Shown here in pieces: positions 33,533 to 45,640 of a stretch of 64,000 nucleotides of DNA (its first letter is position 1; every line of letters starts with the position of its first letter). The translations under genes and the position numbers were made by a program. Origin of the DNA: Anaeramoeba flamelloides (taxonomy: Eukaryota > Metamonada > Anaeramoebidae). The DNA lies in NCBI GenBank assembly GCA_027625915.1, contig JANTQA010000012.1, positions 713,001 through 777,000 on the forward strand, written 5' to 3'. The notes beneath the pieces were generated by a model, which was not told where the DNA came from, searched no databases, and saw nothing but the letters and a program-made list of their open reading frames with translations.

Positions 33533-34342
33533 ATGCTCTATAATAACCCAACTCTGATTGTGTTGTCTGGTAGACGTGATGATACAATGGATCGTCGACG
33601 TACCCGAAGAAGACGTTCAAGGTTTGTCTCCTTAGCATTGTTGATTATTGGTGTAATCTTTTGTATCTCTGCATACCGAAACGAAGACGAAGTCAATCAA
33701 GGGCTCTTGTACATTGGCGGCTTGATGATCGGGATTTCGCTTCTGATGAATCTGTTAATGATTCTTCATGATCGCGAAATAGCGACTGACATTTCCGATC
33801 CACAAAGAACCAGAAGACGTAAGCGCCAAATACTCGTTGTCTTGTTAGTCTTATGTATTGTTGGTATCGTCATTTTATCTGCTGGAAATGATAACCCATC
33901 CGCTGGATCATTTGGATTTGTTCTCTTAATGCTTTCAATCATCTTTGCAGTTTTAATTATTACTTCGAAAACGAAAGAGGTTACAAGCTCAAAGAAGAAG
34001 AGTAATGAAAAGCATACACCACTAATTGACTCTGGTAGCTCTTCTTCTTCTTCGTCATCATCGTCATCATCGTCTTCAAGTGATCCTGAAAAGAAAAAAA
34101 ATAAAAAGCAAAAGACGATGCAACAAAACATGATGCAACAAAACATGATGCAACAAAACATGATGCAACAAAATATGATGCAACAAAATATGATGCAACA
34201 AAACATGATGCAACAGGGAGTCCCACAGCAAAGAACTTATACAAATACAATGTCCAATCCATATGATCAAAACCAACAGCCAATGAACATGCAGGGACAA
34301 ATGAACGTCCAAAACTATAACCAAAATCAAAATCAAAATTAA
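33533..34342 (+). CDS. Four-helix membrane protein with a Met-Gln repeat tail
   Basis: I do not recognise the family. The 269-residue frame has an Arg-rich N-terminal segment (MDRRRTRRRRSRF) and four hydrophobic helices at about 31-47, 58-78, 98-117 and 124-144, the pattern of a small tetraspan. A cytosolic-looking tail follows, with a run of 16 serines, a basic patch, seven copies of a Met-Gln-Gln-Asn-Met unit written as near-identical 15-bp repeats (about 34116-34215), and an Asn/Gln end. The start may be the ATG at 33533 or, more in keeping with its ACAATGG context, the ATG at 33587. The body is clearly richer in G+C than its surroundings, suggesting selection and good expression. The positive N-terminus predicts that both ends face the cytosol. 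Confidence 0.8.
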   Translation: MLYNNPTLIVLSGRRDDTMDRRRTRRRRSRFVSLALLIIGVIFCISAYRNEDEVNQGLLYIGGLMIGISLLMNLLMILHDREIATDISDPQRTRRRKRQILVVLLVLCIVGIVILSAGNDNPSAGSFGFVLLMLSIIFAVLIITSKTKEVTSSKKKSNEKHTPLIDSGSSSSSSSSSSSSSSSDPEKKKNKKQKTMQQNMMQQNMMQQNMMQQNMMQQNMMQQNMMQQGVPQQRTYTNTMSNPYDQNQQPMNMQGQMNVQNYNQNQNQN

Positions 34343-34719
34343 AAGCAAAAGCAAAGAAAACTCATTTTTTTCCTCTTTTGTTCCCCAAACATTCATTTTT
34401 CAAAAGCCTCTTTATTTTTTAAACTTATTTGATCTCTTATTTTGAATTCAAAACAATTTCTTTTTACTCTATAAATCTATTTTCAAAAAAAATAATTAAA
34501 ATTAAGTAACAAAAATCAATTTAACTATCTTCAAATTTCTCTTTCCAAATTTTAATTTCCTTAGGTGTCTAGTCACTAAAAGTGAATTTGCTTCATACTC
34601 AAGGAATGATTAACCATTAAAAAGGATATTGTGAAATTGTACTTCTTTTAATTGAAAAAATTCAAATAACATAAAAAATATTCATTTTACTTCTTTTGGT
34701 TAAAAAAAATCCAAATATA

Positions 34720-35187
34720 GTAGGGAAAAAAATACCGGACATGAAAAAAATCCCGGACAAGATTTTTAATTGTGAGTATTAGTAAAATTTTTGTCTAATT
34801 TCAATCAAATCCTTATTATAAATAACCAATTTTTTTATGAGATTAGTAATAAACCTACCTAAAGTCCATCAAAGTAAGGTGTCTCTAGAATACTCGAGTA
34901 ATTGTTTGATAGCCAAATGTTGATCAACTTATTTTGAAAAGCAATCGAGTTTTATTGAGGTTTACTAGAGTTTGGAAAATGATAATTTTTCTTCTTGTTT
35001 TTTGATTGATTGAATGGTGTTTTTGAACAAGTGTGATTTCATCAATCATCATTCTAATAAGTGGGGGAGTTATAATTGAAAAAGTTCGATTCTTAAAAAA
35101 AGGAATTTGATTGTAAATAAATGAAATTACACAATAATTTTACTAATATTCACAATTAAAAATCTTGTCCGGGATTTTTTTCACTGC
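34720..35187. mobile_element. MITE family M1, copy 2
   Basis: The left end GTAGGGAAAAAAATACCGGA and the inverted right end (TTTTTTTCACTGC) match over about 80 bp, including CCCGGACAAGATTTTTAATT on both arms. It is the same family as 5861-6356. It starts about 380 bp after the stop of the tetraspan gene. Confidence 0.8.
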
Positions 35188-35189
35188 TC

Positions 35190-36610
35190 TATTTTAATTT
35201 GTATGTAAACAAGACTATGGTATGGGCTGTTCAGATTTTTTAAAGAACTAATATATTTGGTTAAAGAAATGATTATAATAATTTAGTTTTGTAAAGACTG
35301 TGGTAATCAAAATTTGTAAAATGTACTAACTATTTGATACACATTAAAGGCAACAAAATTTTCAATTTCAACTTTCCAAAAAAAAGATTTTTCAATTAAA
35401 AATTTTTCTGATTTTTAATTCCATAAATCAGCATAAAATTATCAGTAGCTTTTAAAATTGGGGTCTTAGATGATTTATTTTATAAATTGAGTGATGTGTT
35501 TTTTTTGGAAAGTTGAATGAAAATATTGATCTCTTCATTTCACAATTATATTTACTCAATTTGTCAAGATTCACCCAATTGCCAAACGAATTCCAATATG
35601 TTTAAATCATTTGAAAAATCAAAGATCAAATTTTGCTTCTTTATTCTAGAATTCAAAGAAAGTAAAATTTGAAAATTTTTATTTCCAATTTTTTTTTAAC
35701 TGGAAAAACTATATCTATCAAAGTTCAAAACAAAGAGTTTTGATAATATTTCAAAACATTTCAATGATTTTGTTTGGTTCGTAATGAAATTAAAGAATTA
35801 TTAGTTTTATAGAAATTTATCATTTTTTTCAATTTTTCTTGTTGGACAGATCTTGACATAATAAAATATTATTCAACTTGAATATAAATAAATTCTTATT
35901 TGAGAGCAAATCAAAACATTTGAAATTCAGCAATTTCTGAACAACAACAAAAATAACAACAAAAATAAAAATAAAAATAAAAACAAAAACAAAAACAAAA
36001 ACAAAAAGAATATTCTTCTTCAAAAAAAAACACATTTCTCCTTAACAACAAATTATTCAATTTCAAATCTTTTCAAATAAACAAAAACATTTCAAAACAA
36101 AGATTGCAACAAATTTTTCATTAATGAAGTAAATAATTTCTTCTTCTTTTAACAAATAAACAAAAACAACCAAAAATCTAAAATATGAGAAACAAATGGT
36201 ATACTCTTATTTATCACAAATTTACCATTTTCCTTTATGAAGTGCATTGATCTCTAACAGTTAAATTGTACAATTTGAACGGTGACAAAAAACAATACAG
36301 TCATTTTAAAAAAGTGAAGACTTTTTAAAACTTTTTTGAAAGTTTTCTGTTTTAAAAAAAGTTGAAAACTTGTACAGAATTAAAACTTTTTGAATGTTTT
36401 CTTTGTTAATAAAGTGAGGTATCGGCCTATAAATGTGAGACAGAGAGTGGGAGTTCTGAAGGAAAGCACTTTTTAAAAAAAAAAGTTTTCTCTTTATTAA
36501 AAGACAAAACTTTAAAAAAGTTTAATTCTGACTCAATCATAAAAAAAAAGTTACTCACTTTTTTAAAATGGGTGTACTAATATTTAGTCTTTTGGAGATT
36601 ATGAATTTAA
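35190..36610. other. Intergenic AT-rich DNA
   Basis: It holds a run of AAAAAC-type repeats near 35945-36005 and inverted A/T-rich stretches at 36300-36560 around a GTGAGACAGAGAGTGGGAGT segment. No gene is recognised. Confidence 0.5.
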
Positions 36611-36614
36611 GGAG

Positions 36615-37095
36615 GTTATTTCCGAATTAATTCTTCAGATACATTACAAATTGCCTTCTTTTCATTTGGTAAAGGCTCTAACGATCTTTTATTCAAAGGT
36701 TAAAATAAATTTTTACTGTAAAAAATTGTTTCTTGTAGTTTTTTATTTTTTGTTCTACTCTAAAAATCTCCCAAACCAAGTCTTTAAAAATATACCTAAG
36801 AAGACATTTATCCAATTAGTTTTTTCTTTTAAGTAAGCTATTAGTATACCCAAGGTACTAATAACTCGGTATAAGTCAATAATTTCCCCAATAAATCAAT
36901 ACTGCTCTTGATTACTCCTTTGTAGTAATTAGTAGGTATTTACAATAGAACAAAAAATAAGAAACCACAAAAAAACATTTTTTGCTAAAATAAATTATTT
37001 TAACATATTGGACAAAGGATCGTAAACCACCTTAACCAAAATGAAAGGATGCCAATTTGTAATGTATCTGAAGAATTCATTAGGAACCAGTCCCC
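36615..37095. mobile_element. MITE family M3, complete copy
   Basis: The left arm AATTCTTCAGATACATTACA and the right arm TGTAATGTATCTGAAGAATT are exact inverted copies, with weaker pairing for about 90 bp inward (TTCATTTGGTAAAG against CTTAACCAAAATGAA). Length is about 480 bp and there is no coding capacity. Confidence 0.8.
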
Positions 37096-37829
37096 TAAAA
37101 ATTTTTAAATATGGATCCAAATTAAGATCTCTGCCCAAAATTATACAAGAAAGTGTTTGCAATGTTTTCTCTAAATACTTATTTTACTTAATTTTGTATA
37201 ATTGATACTAGTAGAAATCTAATAATTACTTTTTTATAAATTTTATTGAATGTACAAATATTAAATTCCAAAATTTATCTTTGCTTGTCTTGGCCAAATT
37301 GATAGACACACCATACTAATGATTTCAAAAAAAGTCTTTACAAAACTTTATTTTTTTTTTTTTTTCCAACTCGTATTTGAATTAATAATGGTAAAAAAGA
37401 TTAATTTAACTTAATTTTCAATTTTTTAAAATTTAATTTCAAGTAATAAATTGAAATTGGTGATTTCCTTTTTTTCTTTGAATGTACATTTAATTGTTTA
37501 CAGTGAGATATTTTTATTTGAACGAAGAATAATAAATGATAGTATTTTGATCTCTAGAAAAAAGAAAAACACGACGAAATTGTTTCCCATTTATATTTCA
37601 AATCCCAGTATTATCCTTTTGACTTTTTCTTTTTTTAAAGAAAGCAAAATTTTATGATTTGTTAAGAATAAAAAAGCAACAGCCCTCAACTTGGTATTTC
37701 ACTTTACAAAATTTGAATAAAGTTTAATTTAAAAAAAATGTTCAGAGATACATAAGTAATGTAAAAAATAGATTTTTTTTTTTTTTTTTATTGTAATTTA
37801 AGGGAGAAGTTTAAAATTCCACTTATTTA

Positions 37830-38040
37830 TTGTTCGGTTTTTTTACTTTGAGAAAAAGAAAGAAAATTTAAGAAATTTTCTTTTTATTTCTTAAATTACA
37901 AAAAACTGCAGTTAGCTTTTCCAGAATCCAAAAGAATTGAGCAAAATCTTTGATTTTTCTCCATTCTTTTGAATTATGGAAAAGCTAGGCACTCCACGGC
38001 ACTTGACGGTGCTCTACAGCAAATGACGATACTTGATGAC
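37830..38040. repeat. Dispersed repeat R2, partial copy with hairpin
   Basis: It contains CTTTTCCAGAATCCAAAAGA and, about 30 bp on, the inverted partner CATTCTTTTGAATTATGGAA, followed by CTAGGCACTCCACGGCACTT. The same blocks occur at 12780-12880 and 45470-45550. A 70-codon frame at 37969-38181 lies mostly in this repeat and is not considered a gene. Confidence 0.65.
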
Positions 38041-39409
38041 ACTTTACTAATTCCAAAACTTTATTTAGAAATTTTATTAAAGAATCAAATATATTTTTAT
38101 TATCCAGCTAAGGTTAATAAAGATATTGAATCTTGTTTATTAAAAATATTATATTTTTTTCTTATATTTTTTAATCTATAAGAAATATTCATTTTTTTAT
38201 TTCAGAAATCCAGATTATATAATTATTTTCATTGGCTGGACAATTCCAGAGAAAATGGTCTAAAACCTAAATGATAATTGTCTTTATTGTTTTGATTTGG
38301 AAACAATCACCCTGTTATGTTACGAGTTTGACCCGGAAGAACAAGAAATATGATATTTTTCGGAGTGATATAAGATGATATTGAGGAGTTTGGAAGAACG
38401 ATGATTAATACTGATAAATTCAAATACATGTTTGAAAATATATAGTTCATTTTTCATTTGTAGAATTTTGTAAAATTTGTTACTTTGGCTTTGATTTAAA
38501 GCATTTCATTAGTTTAAGTGTTAAGAAACATTGTAAATTAGTTGGCCCTTCAAAAAATTCTTTTTCAATAACTGTTTTAAAAGAACTGTTTTAAAAGTAG
38601 AGTTTAAAAGATTTAAAAAAAAGGAAAATGAACTAAAAATTGTTTGTGATTTTTTTGTATTTATCAGTATCCTCTTAGCACCAGAACAATATCGTTATTT
38701 TGAGTTTGGAAGGAGATCCAAAACGAGGAATTATAAAAGGTGATTTTTGAACAAACAAAACAATATGAGATGCTATTTGTTTTTCGAACTAAGTATCTAA
38801 CTCTACACAACAAGACAATAAAAAACCAAAAATTTGACAAAAAATAACCAATTTGTTATTTTTCAATGTTACTTTGAAGAACTTTTTCTTCAAAGGATCT
38901 TTTTTTCTCAATGGAATTATCGAAAACAGTGAAGTTAAATTTTACATTTTCATACATTGAAAACAAAACTTGGTTTAAAATCCCACAGATACAAACTAAA
39001 TAGCCCAACTTTTCAATGAATCTCTATTTTTTCTTTTATTTGATCCTTGTTAAGAAACAACCGAAGGCGATCAGACATAAAACCTGCATGCATCTATATA
39101 TAGTGTTCTTAACAGTGAACGATTTTGAGCATTCCTCTAAAAATTCTTAACTTGGCATAAACAAAAAAAAAAAAATTTTTATTTCTACTTTCTTTGAAAT
39201 TTGTAATTTTGTTTTTTTCTCATTTTGAAACTCTTCTTATGAGTGGCCTCTTCTCTTTTATTCTTTTTTGGAACAAAAAAAAGAAATCAAACTTTTTTTA
39301 TTTTTTAAAAATGAGATTGATTTCTTTTGAGCCATGAGAAAAAAATAATATTTGTATTTTGACATTGTTTTTAATTAAGAAATAGATTTTATTCCTTTTC
39401 CAAACATTC

Positions 39410-40045
39410 CCCAAATTATCAAGCACTTTTTCTTTGTCGTCTATTTGAACTAATAGTTTGGTTATTCGAACCAAATTAATTTTACAATTTCTTAAATACT
39501 TGAGCACGGCAATCTTTTGGGATTTGTGAGATTAAAAAAGTCTCACAAAAAAATTGGTTAAACTCTTCTAAAATAACTTTTAATAACATTTCTACAGTCA
39601 AATTTAATACTAAAACACTTCTTATTTTATCCAAATTAATTTGAAAATTAGAAGATCAGAAAATTTATAAACTTTGCCTAATAATAACCAAAGTGTTTCC
39701 CTAAATTCTTTCCCACAGTTGACTACAATACTATCCTAAACTTTTCAGTGTTCTAATCTCTTTCTTATTGGTAGTTATCAAGAATTATATACTTTTTTTT
39801 TTTTACAAATAAAAAGTTTGAGTTTTTTCAAAAAATACATTGCATTTTTATAACAAAATTTCCTATTATATAATGATCATTTGCATATTTTTATAAAAAA
39901 AAAAAATATTCTTATAACAAGTTACAAGTTTTATCGCACATTTTATAACAAACACAAATGTTATAAAAGTTGTTATTATAAAATTTCATAAAATTTTAAG
40001 AACGTTTTAAATGTTTATAACCACTTTACCACCCTTTTATATATA
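39410..40045 (-). repeat. Dispersed repeat R3, copy 2 (inverted)
   Basis: It is the reverse-strand counterpart of 16821-17460. It ends at CCACTTTACCACCC beside a TA microsatellite, about 100 bp before the first recognised exon of the kinase gene. On the minus strand a 69-codon frame (39507..39298) reads through LLVQIDDKEK. Confidence 0.75.
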
Positions 40046-40148
40046 TATATATATATTATCAGGACTTTAATCTTCTTTTCTAATTTAATTAATTTTATTT
40101 TTTTTTTTTCAATATAAAACAACAAAAAAAATATTTCAAAATTTATAG

Positions 40149-40923
40149 CAAAAGAGATTTCTTTAAACCTAATAATCTTAAAAATTATGAGATAAAAAAT
40201 AAAAATAATTATTATTTACAATCTATTAGCCAACAACATTCCAAAACGAATTCTTTAAACCCTGATCAGTATTTATTTCGTAATTCAAATAACATTGGTC
40301 CATGGACAATCATTCCAAAAACAAACAAGAAATTAAATTTGCAAAAAAAAATTAATAAGAAATATACAAGTTTTAAATATTTAAAAAATAAAAGTAAAAA
40401 CACTAAAAACAAAACAACATTTTGCAATAAATCTACGCAAACAAACTCAATCGCAACTTATAACAATACAGAATACAATTTTTCAAATAGCAATTATAGT
40501 CAATTTAATTTATCAAACAAAAACAAAATTAATAAAAAGCATATATATAATACCTATATTAATAATTACAAGACAATAAACAAGAATAAGAAAAAAGTTA
40601 ACATGAAAAATAGAAATAATAAGAATCTAAATCTAACAAGTTTCCAAAATAAGAATAAATTTAATAAAAAAAATCAATATAATAATTATATATTTATTTC
40701 CAAATACAAAAAAGAGAATAAGGCACAAAATATTGATAATTCAATACCTTTAAAAATAAATAGAGAATTTGATCCAATTACCGGCAAATGGAAATTCCAT
40801 ACAAAAAAGGTTATCTTATTTACTAAAAAGCCAATTAGTAATAATAAAAATTTCAAAGTGATTCAAAAAGAAAAAAATTAAAATATAGCCCATCTAAATT
40901 ACAAAACAAACAGCAAATTTCAA

Positions 40924-40959
<36 letters not shown>

Positions 40960-42713
40960 GCAATAACAATAACAATAACAAAAACAATATTCTTTCAAAA
41001 CAATCCAAAAATAAGAACATTACAAATAAGAACAAATTAGTAAAAACAAAAAAAAAGATAACAAAAGCAAATCAAAAACAAAATAAATTGAAAAAACAAA
41101 AACAATCAAATTTCATAAAAAATAAAAAGAAATATCAAAATAAGGAAATAAATAATAATAATAAAAATAAAAATAATAATATTCATATTAATCATAAAAC
41201 AGATAATTTTGAACAAATATTAATTAGACCAAAACTATTTAAACATGAAAATATTATAAATATTGAAAAAATTGGAAATAAAAATAAAAATATACTTGAA
41301 ATTGAAATTGCAAAAAATATAAAAAAAAATAAAAATATAAAAAGAAAAAGAAAGCGAAAGCGTAAAAGAATCAAAAAAAGATTAAATAGTAGCGAAATTA
41401 AACGGAAAAGAACCAATAAGACACCAATTAAAATTGCAAAAACTGAGTTTTCTTTTTCATCTATCTCTACAAATGAAAGTAATCAAAATATTTTTAATAG
41501 TATGAATAATAATACTAAAAATTATTTTTTAAATAATTTCAACCATTTAAATAATAATCATAATTATAAGTCGAATCGTCATCATCATCGTCGTCGTTGT
41601 CATCATCATAATAATAATCATAATAATAATAATAATAATGTTAATAATAATAATAATAATAGTAATAATAACAACATTGGCAATAACAACAATCTAAAAA
41701 ATAAACATGATAAATATAAATATCAATATTTAAAATTTAAACATTATAAAAATCACACAAAAATAAATTCTTCTTATCTTAAAAATGATCGAGATTTAAC
41801 TTTTGATTCAATATCGTTATTAGATCTTCAAAAAAATTGGAAAAGACAAGATTTTGATATTGGTAAAAAAATTGGAGAGGGGAAACTTGGATCTATTTAT
41901 TTAGCAAGGGAACGTAAATCCAACCGATTAATAGCATTAAAGGTTTTACCGAAGGGTTTATTAAATAGCAAAAAGGGCAAAGAATTATTGAAAAGGGAAA
42001 TAAGGATCCAAAAGAAATTAAAGCACCCAAACATTTTAAGAATGTATGGCTATTTCCAATCGACAAACAAAATATATCTTGTGCTTGAATATGCGCCTCG
42101 TGGTAATGTATATCGGCATTTGATGAAAGAGAAGCAATTTGATGAGCGCACGGCCGCATCGTATTTCTTATCAGTTGCATCTGCACTTAATTATTGCCAT
42201 TTAAATAACATTATCCATCGGGATATTAAGCCAGAGAATCTCCTAATAGGCAGAGATGGGATATTAAAGATTACAGATTTTGGTTCTTCTGCTTTTTTAA
42301 AATATGATCTTTATAATAATTCAATAAACTCTCAATATGCCAATGAAACAGAAGCGAGAAGAAAGACCTTTATTGGAACTTTAGATTACATTTCTCCAGA
42401 AATGCTAAAAGGTGTTGGATATAATCATACAATCGATATTTGGGCTCTCGGAATTTTGCTGTATGAATTATTAGTTGGTAAACCTCCTTTCAAAACAGAT
42501 GGCAAAATTGAAACTTTTAGAAAAATACAAACAGAAAGAGCTATTTTTCCGAGATTTGTTTCTCCACACGCAAAGGATTTAATTATCCGTTTATTACAGA
42601 AAAATCCACAAAAGAGAATGAAATTAAGAGATATATTTCAACACCCTTGGATAATTAAAAATATTAAAAAAAATCAAATACAAACTTTTAAACTATATGC
42701 TGGTATAAATTAA
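40149..42713 (+). CDS. Aurora-like Ser/Thr protein kinase with long N/K-rich N-terminus (5' end not found)
   Basis: Best model: exon 40149..40857, a 56-nt GT-AG intron, and exon 40914..42713 ending in TAA. The first exon is open with no ATG in a suitable place and follows a pyrimidine tract and ATTTATAG, so an upstream exon is missing. Counting from the ATG at 40923, residues 1-300 are Asn/Lys-rich with His/Arg clusters, probably disordered. The kinase domain covers about 309-585: glycine loop GEGKLGSIY, catalytic K340, HRDIKPENLL (D434), DFG (D452), RRKTFIGTLDYISPEM as activation segment, and WALGILLYELLVGKPPF. Wording and spacing are those of Aurora kinases, which act in mitosis. Unusually, Ser replaces the Trp of the Aurora DFGWS motif, and the activation loop is about 16 residues longer. 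PLK4-like or other AGC-related kinases are less likely. Confidence 0.82.
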
Positions 42714-45200
42714 AAAAAAAAAAAAAAAAAAAATTTTTTTTGAATTATTATTATTGTTTTATTTATTTTAAATCAAGTTTATTTTATTATTTCATTCTTT
42801 TGTTATTATCATATTTCAAATCAGATATTGATTTTATTTTTATTGTTTTAAAAAAATTATGGTTTGTTAAAATAAAGATTTTTTATTTTAAATTTTTATT
42901 TGTTTCTTTTTCCTTTTTTTTTTAGTTCATTCTTCTCAATAGACATTTCGGAAAAAAGTAAAAAAAAAAGAATTTTATTGAAATGACAAAATTGCTTTTA
43001 AATGGAAATTTAACCTATTCAGAACTCAAATATGAGTACTGTAGTAACATCTTATTTTTTATTTTTTAAAAAAAAAACTTTCTATACAAATGTAATTATT
43101 TTTTTAGGAGCAGTAGATTCAAAAATAATATTTTGTGGGCTTTTAAAATTTCTTAACAATTGGGTAGCTCTTCCAAAAAAATCGTTTAACTTACTCAATT
43201 TTAATGATTTATAGTTGAATTTTCAACTAATCAAAAATAATAAATGATGTTGAAGATTTTTTTATTGTAATTTGAAAGGGGAAATTATACTTATAAAAAA
43301 AAAAGTTATTTAAAGAAAAAGTCCTTTGTGAATATTAAGTTCATTTTTTGTAAAACTTGTTTATATTTGTTTTTAATGGAGAATTGATGGATTTGTTTAC
43401 TTTTTTTTCTTTTGGGTAAGATAAAAGAAAAAGATAGATAAAAAAATTCCCAATCTTATTAAATAAAAATGAAAAATATATGCAACAAAAATTTTGATAA
43501 CTTTTTCGAATTTATAGAACTTTTATTTTTTTGAAATTATTTCAAATTTTGAATTTGATTAAAATATCAAAATTCAATAAGTTTCAATTGAAGAGTATTT
43601 ACAATTCAAATTTTTTAAAAACTTACAATTCCAGGCTTTCCATTTTTCTATTTTTAATAAAACAGTTTCAGGTTTTTGAAAGTTAAAAAATATTTTTCTT
43701 TTTGATAACTTTCAAAAATTTCAAACAGTTTTCAAAGACTATCTTTTTTTAATCATTTTTTTTTGCCTTTTTTGAGATTTAAAAAAAAATTAATCAACTA
43801 TTTGAAATTTGGTAAAAATATGAAAGAATAGCAGTAAGTGAAATCTTGAAGAATCTCAGTTTGAAAGTTCTTAAAAATCCTGGAAATAATTATATGGATT
43901 GTTGTTATCTTGCCGTGGAGTAAAAATTAAATAAATTTAAAATTTAAGAAGTTGGAAATATATAAAATTGATTTTGGATTTAAAGGTTGTTTTATCCAAT
44001 ATTGATACCTTAATTCCGACTATCAAAGAAAAACCCTCAAAAAGAAAATACAATTTAATTTTTTTTTACTTGTCTATTCAATAAATAAATTTACTTTATT
44101 AAAAAAAAAAAATAACTTATTTTCTTCTTTGAAGTTTGTACTTTATATTGTTTTATTTTGACTAATAGTCTATTTTTTTCTATAATTCGTAGAATGTTAG
44201 GACAAAAAATTGATTTTGCTCATTTTAAGAAAGGTTATTTCAATAAAACATTCACTAATTTCTTAATGAGAAAAGAGAACAATATCATTTAGATTTCAAA
44301 AAAAAAATAATTAGAAATAAATGACTCTGAAATTAATATTTTCAACATCTAAACTTTTTTTTCTTCATAGGTGTCCTAAAAATCTAAAAAAAAAAGATTT
44401 TCAAATATCAATTTTTTTTTTTTAATTGTGCTTTAAAGATTAAAGAAGAAATAAGTAGAATAATAAAGAGCAAGCGAATAGTTGATAACTGCCTGAAATA
44501 AAACTAATAAATTTAATAGATTATATTAAAAATCTTAAAACCCAAATTCTTAGTGTTAACCTATTGAGAAAAACAAAAATGTTCATTTTGATCTACTTTT
44601 GAAGATCCAAATAAAATTCCAATAGAAAACAATACGATTTCTCTAACAATAATTTCACAGTTCCAATAACATTACCATAATATGTTATTGGAATGTGACT
44701 AATTGATCTTCTAACAAAAATTGAAATTTGAAAATGAATTAGGTACAAAAAAAAATCAAAACAAAAAAAAGTAAAATGAGAAAATAATAAGAAAAACAGA
44801 TCAGACATTTTTATAAATAAATTTTTACTTCTAATATCGATTCAAATACTAATACCACATGTATTTACTATATTATAACTTGTCCCCTTTGGCTGTAAAA
44901 TAGATTATTTTAAATTAATATTTTTGATAAACTTGACTTTTTTTAAACAATCTCAAGGGGTTTCAGATGAATGTTAATAATAAATTTTTTTAAAGATTTT
45001 CTAAGTAAATGGCTTTGTTAAAAGGATTAGTTGTTCAGAATCGTATTTAGGAATATAATAATAATCTCTAAAAAATGATAATTTTTTGAAAAAAAACATT
45101 TTTACTGACAATCTTCTAATATATATATATATATATTAAATCAACAATTTGCAATGGATTTATATATGTCTTAGAAAAAATTACAATATTTTGAGTGTTA
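42714..45200. other. Intergenic AT-rich DNA
   Basis: It contains a weak inverted copy of block R6 (about 43510-43690), a hairpin with a 12-bp stem TTCCAATAACAT (44661-44693), and at about 44850-44905 a right-end relic of the Tc1-like family (CCCCTTTGGCTGTAAAATA next to CCACATGTATTTAC). No gene is recognised. Confidence 0.5.
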
Positions 45201-45204
45201 ATTA

Positions 45205-45640
45205 AGAGAGGTTATTCAAGAATTTTACTTTCTATTTGCCTTTAGGGTTTCTTGAGTTTTTTTTTTATTTTAAAATCAATATATTTTCGTTAATTTTTTT
45301 TTACTTTTTGAAATAAAATAGAAAACCTCAAAAAAACCTAGAACTCTTCACAGATAAAACAGAAAACCTTAAATAAACCCCATTGTTTTTTTTTTTAATT
45401 TTAGAAATGAAAAAAAAAAATCATAAATTTTCTTTTTATTACAAAAAGTAAATCAAAAACACCCTTAACTTTTCCAGAATTTAAAAGAATTGCATAAAAT
45501 CAAGATTTTTATCCATTCTTTTGTATTCTGGAAAAGTTGGGCACTCTATGTAGCTTGGAGATACTTTCAGAACCTCTAAACTTATATTAAGAATTTTTTA
45601 TACCAGTTAGAATGTAGGTACTTGTATAACTCGAGTGGTA
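45205..45640 (+). repeat. Dispersed repeat R2, longest copy
   Basis: It begins AAGAGAGGTTATTCAAGAAT and TTTGCCTTTAGGGTTT. It carries the hairpin CTTTTCCAGAATTTAAAAGA against CATTCTTTTGTATTCTGGAA, and ends GGGCACTCTATG and GTTAGAATGTAGGTA. These blocks match 12650-12960 in order. Confidence 0.65.

Noticed and set aside
34076-34396. Several minus-strand frames at 33766-34396
   Set aside because: They are antisense translations of the Met-Gln minisatellite and Ser run in the tetraspan gene.
37969-38181. 70-codon plus-strand frame starting MNYGKARHSTALDG
   Set aside because: Most of it lies in the dispersed repeat R2, whose other copies do not keep the frame.
39298-39507. 69-codon minus-strand frame with LLVQIDDKEK considered as a host gene
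   Set aside because: It lies partly in repeat R3, whose other copy carries a related peptide, so a mobile origin is more likely.
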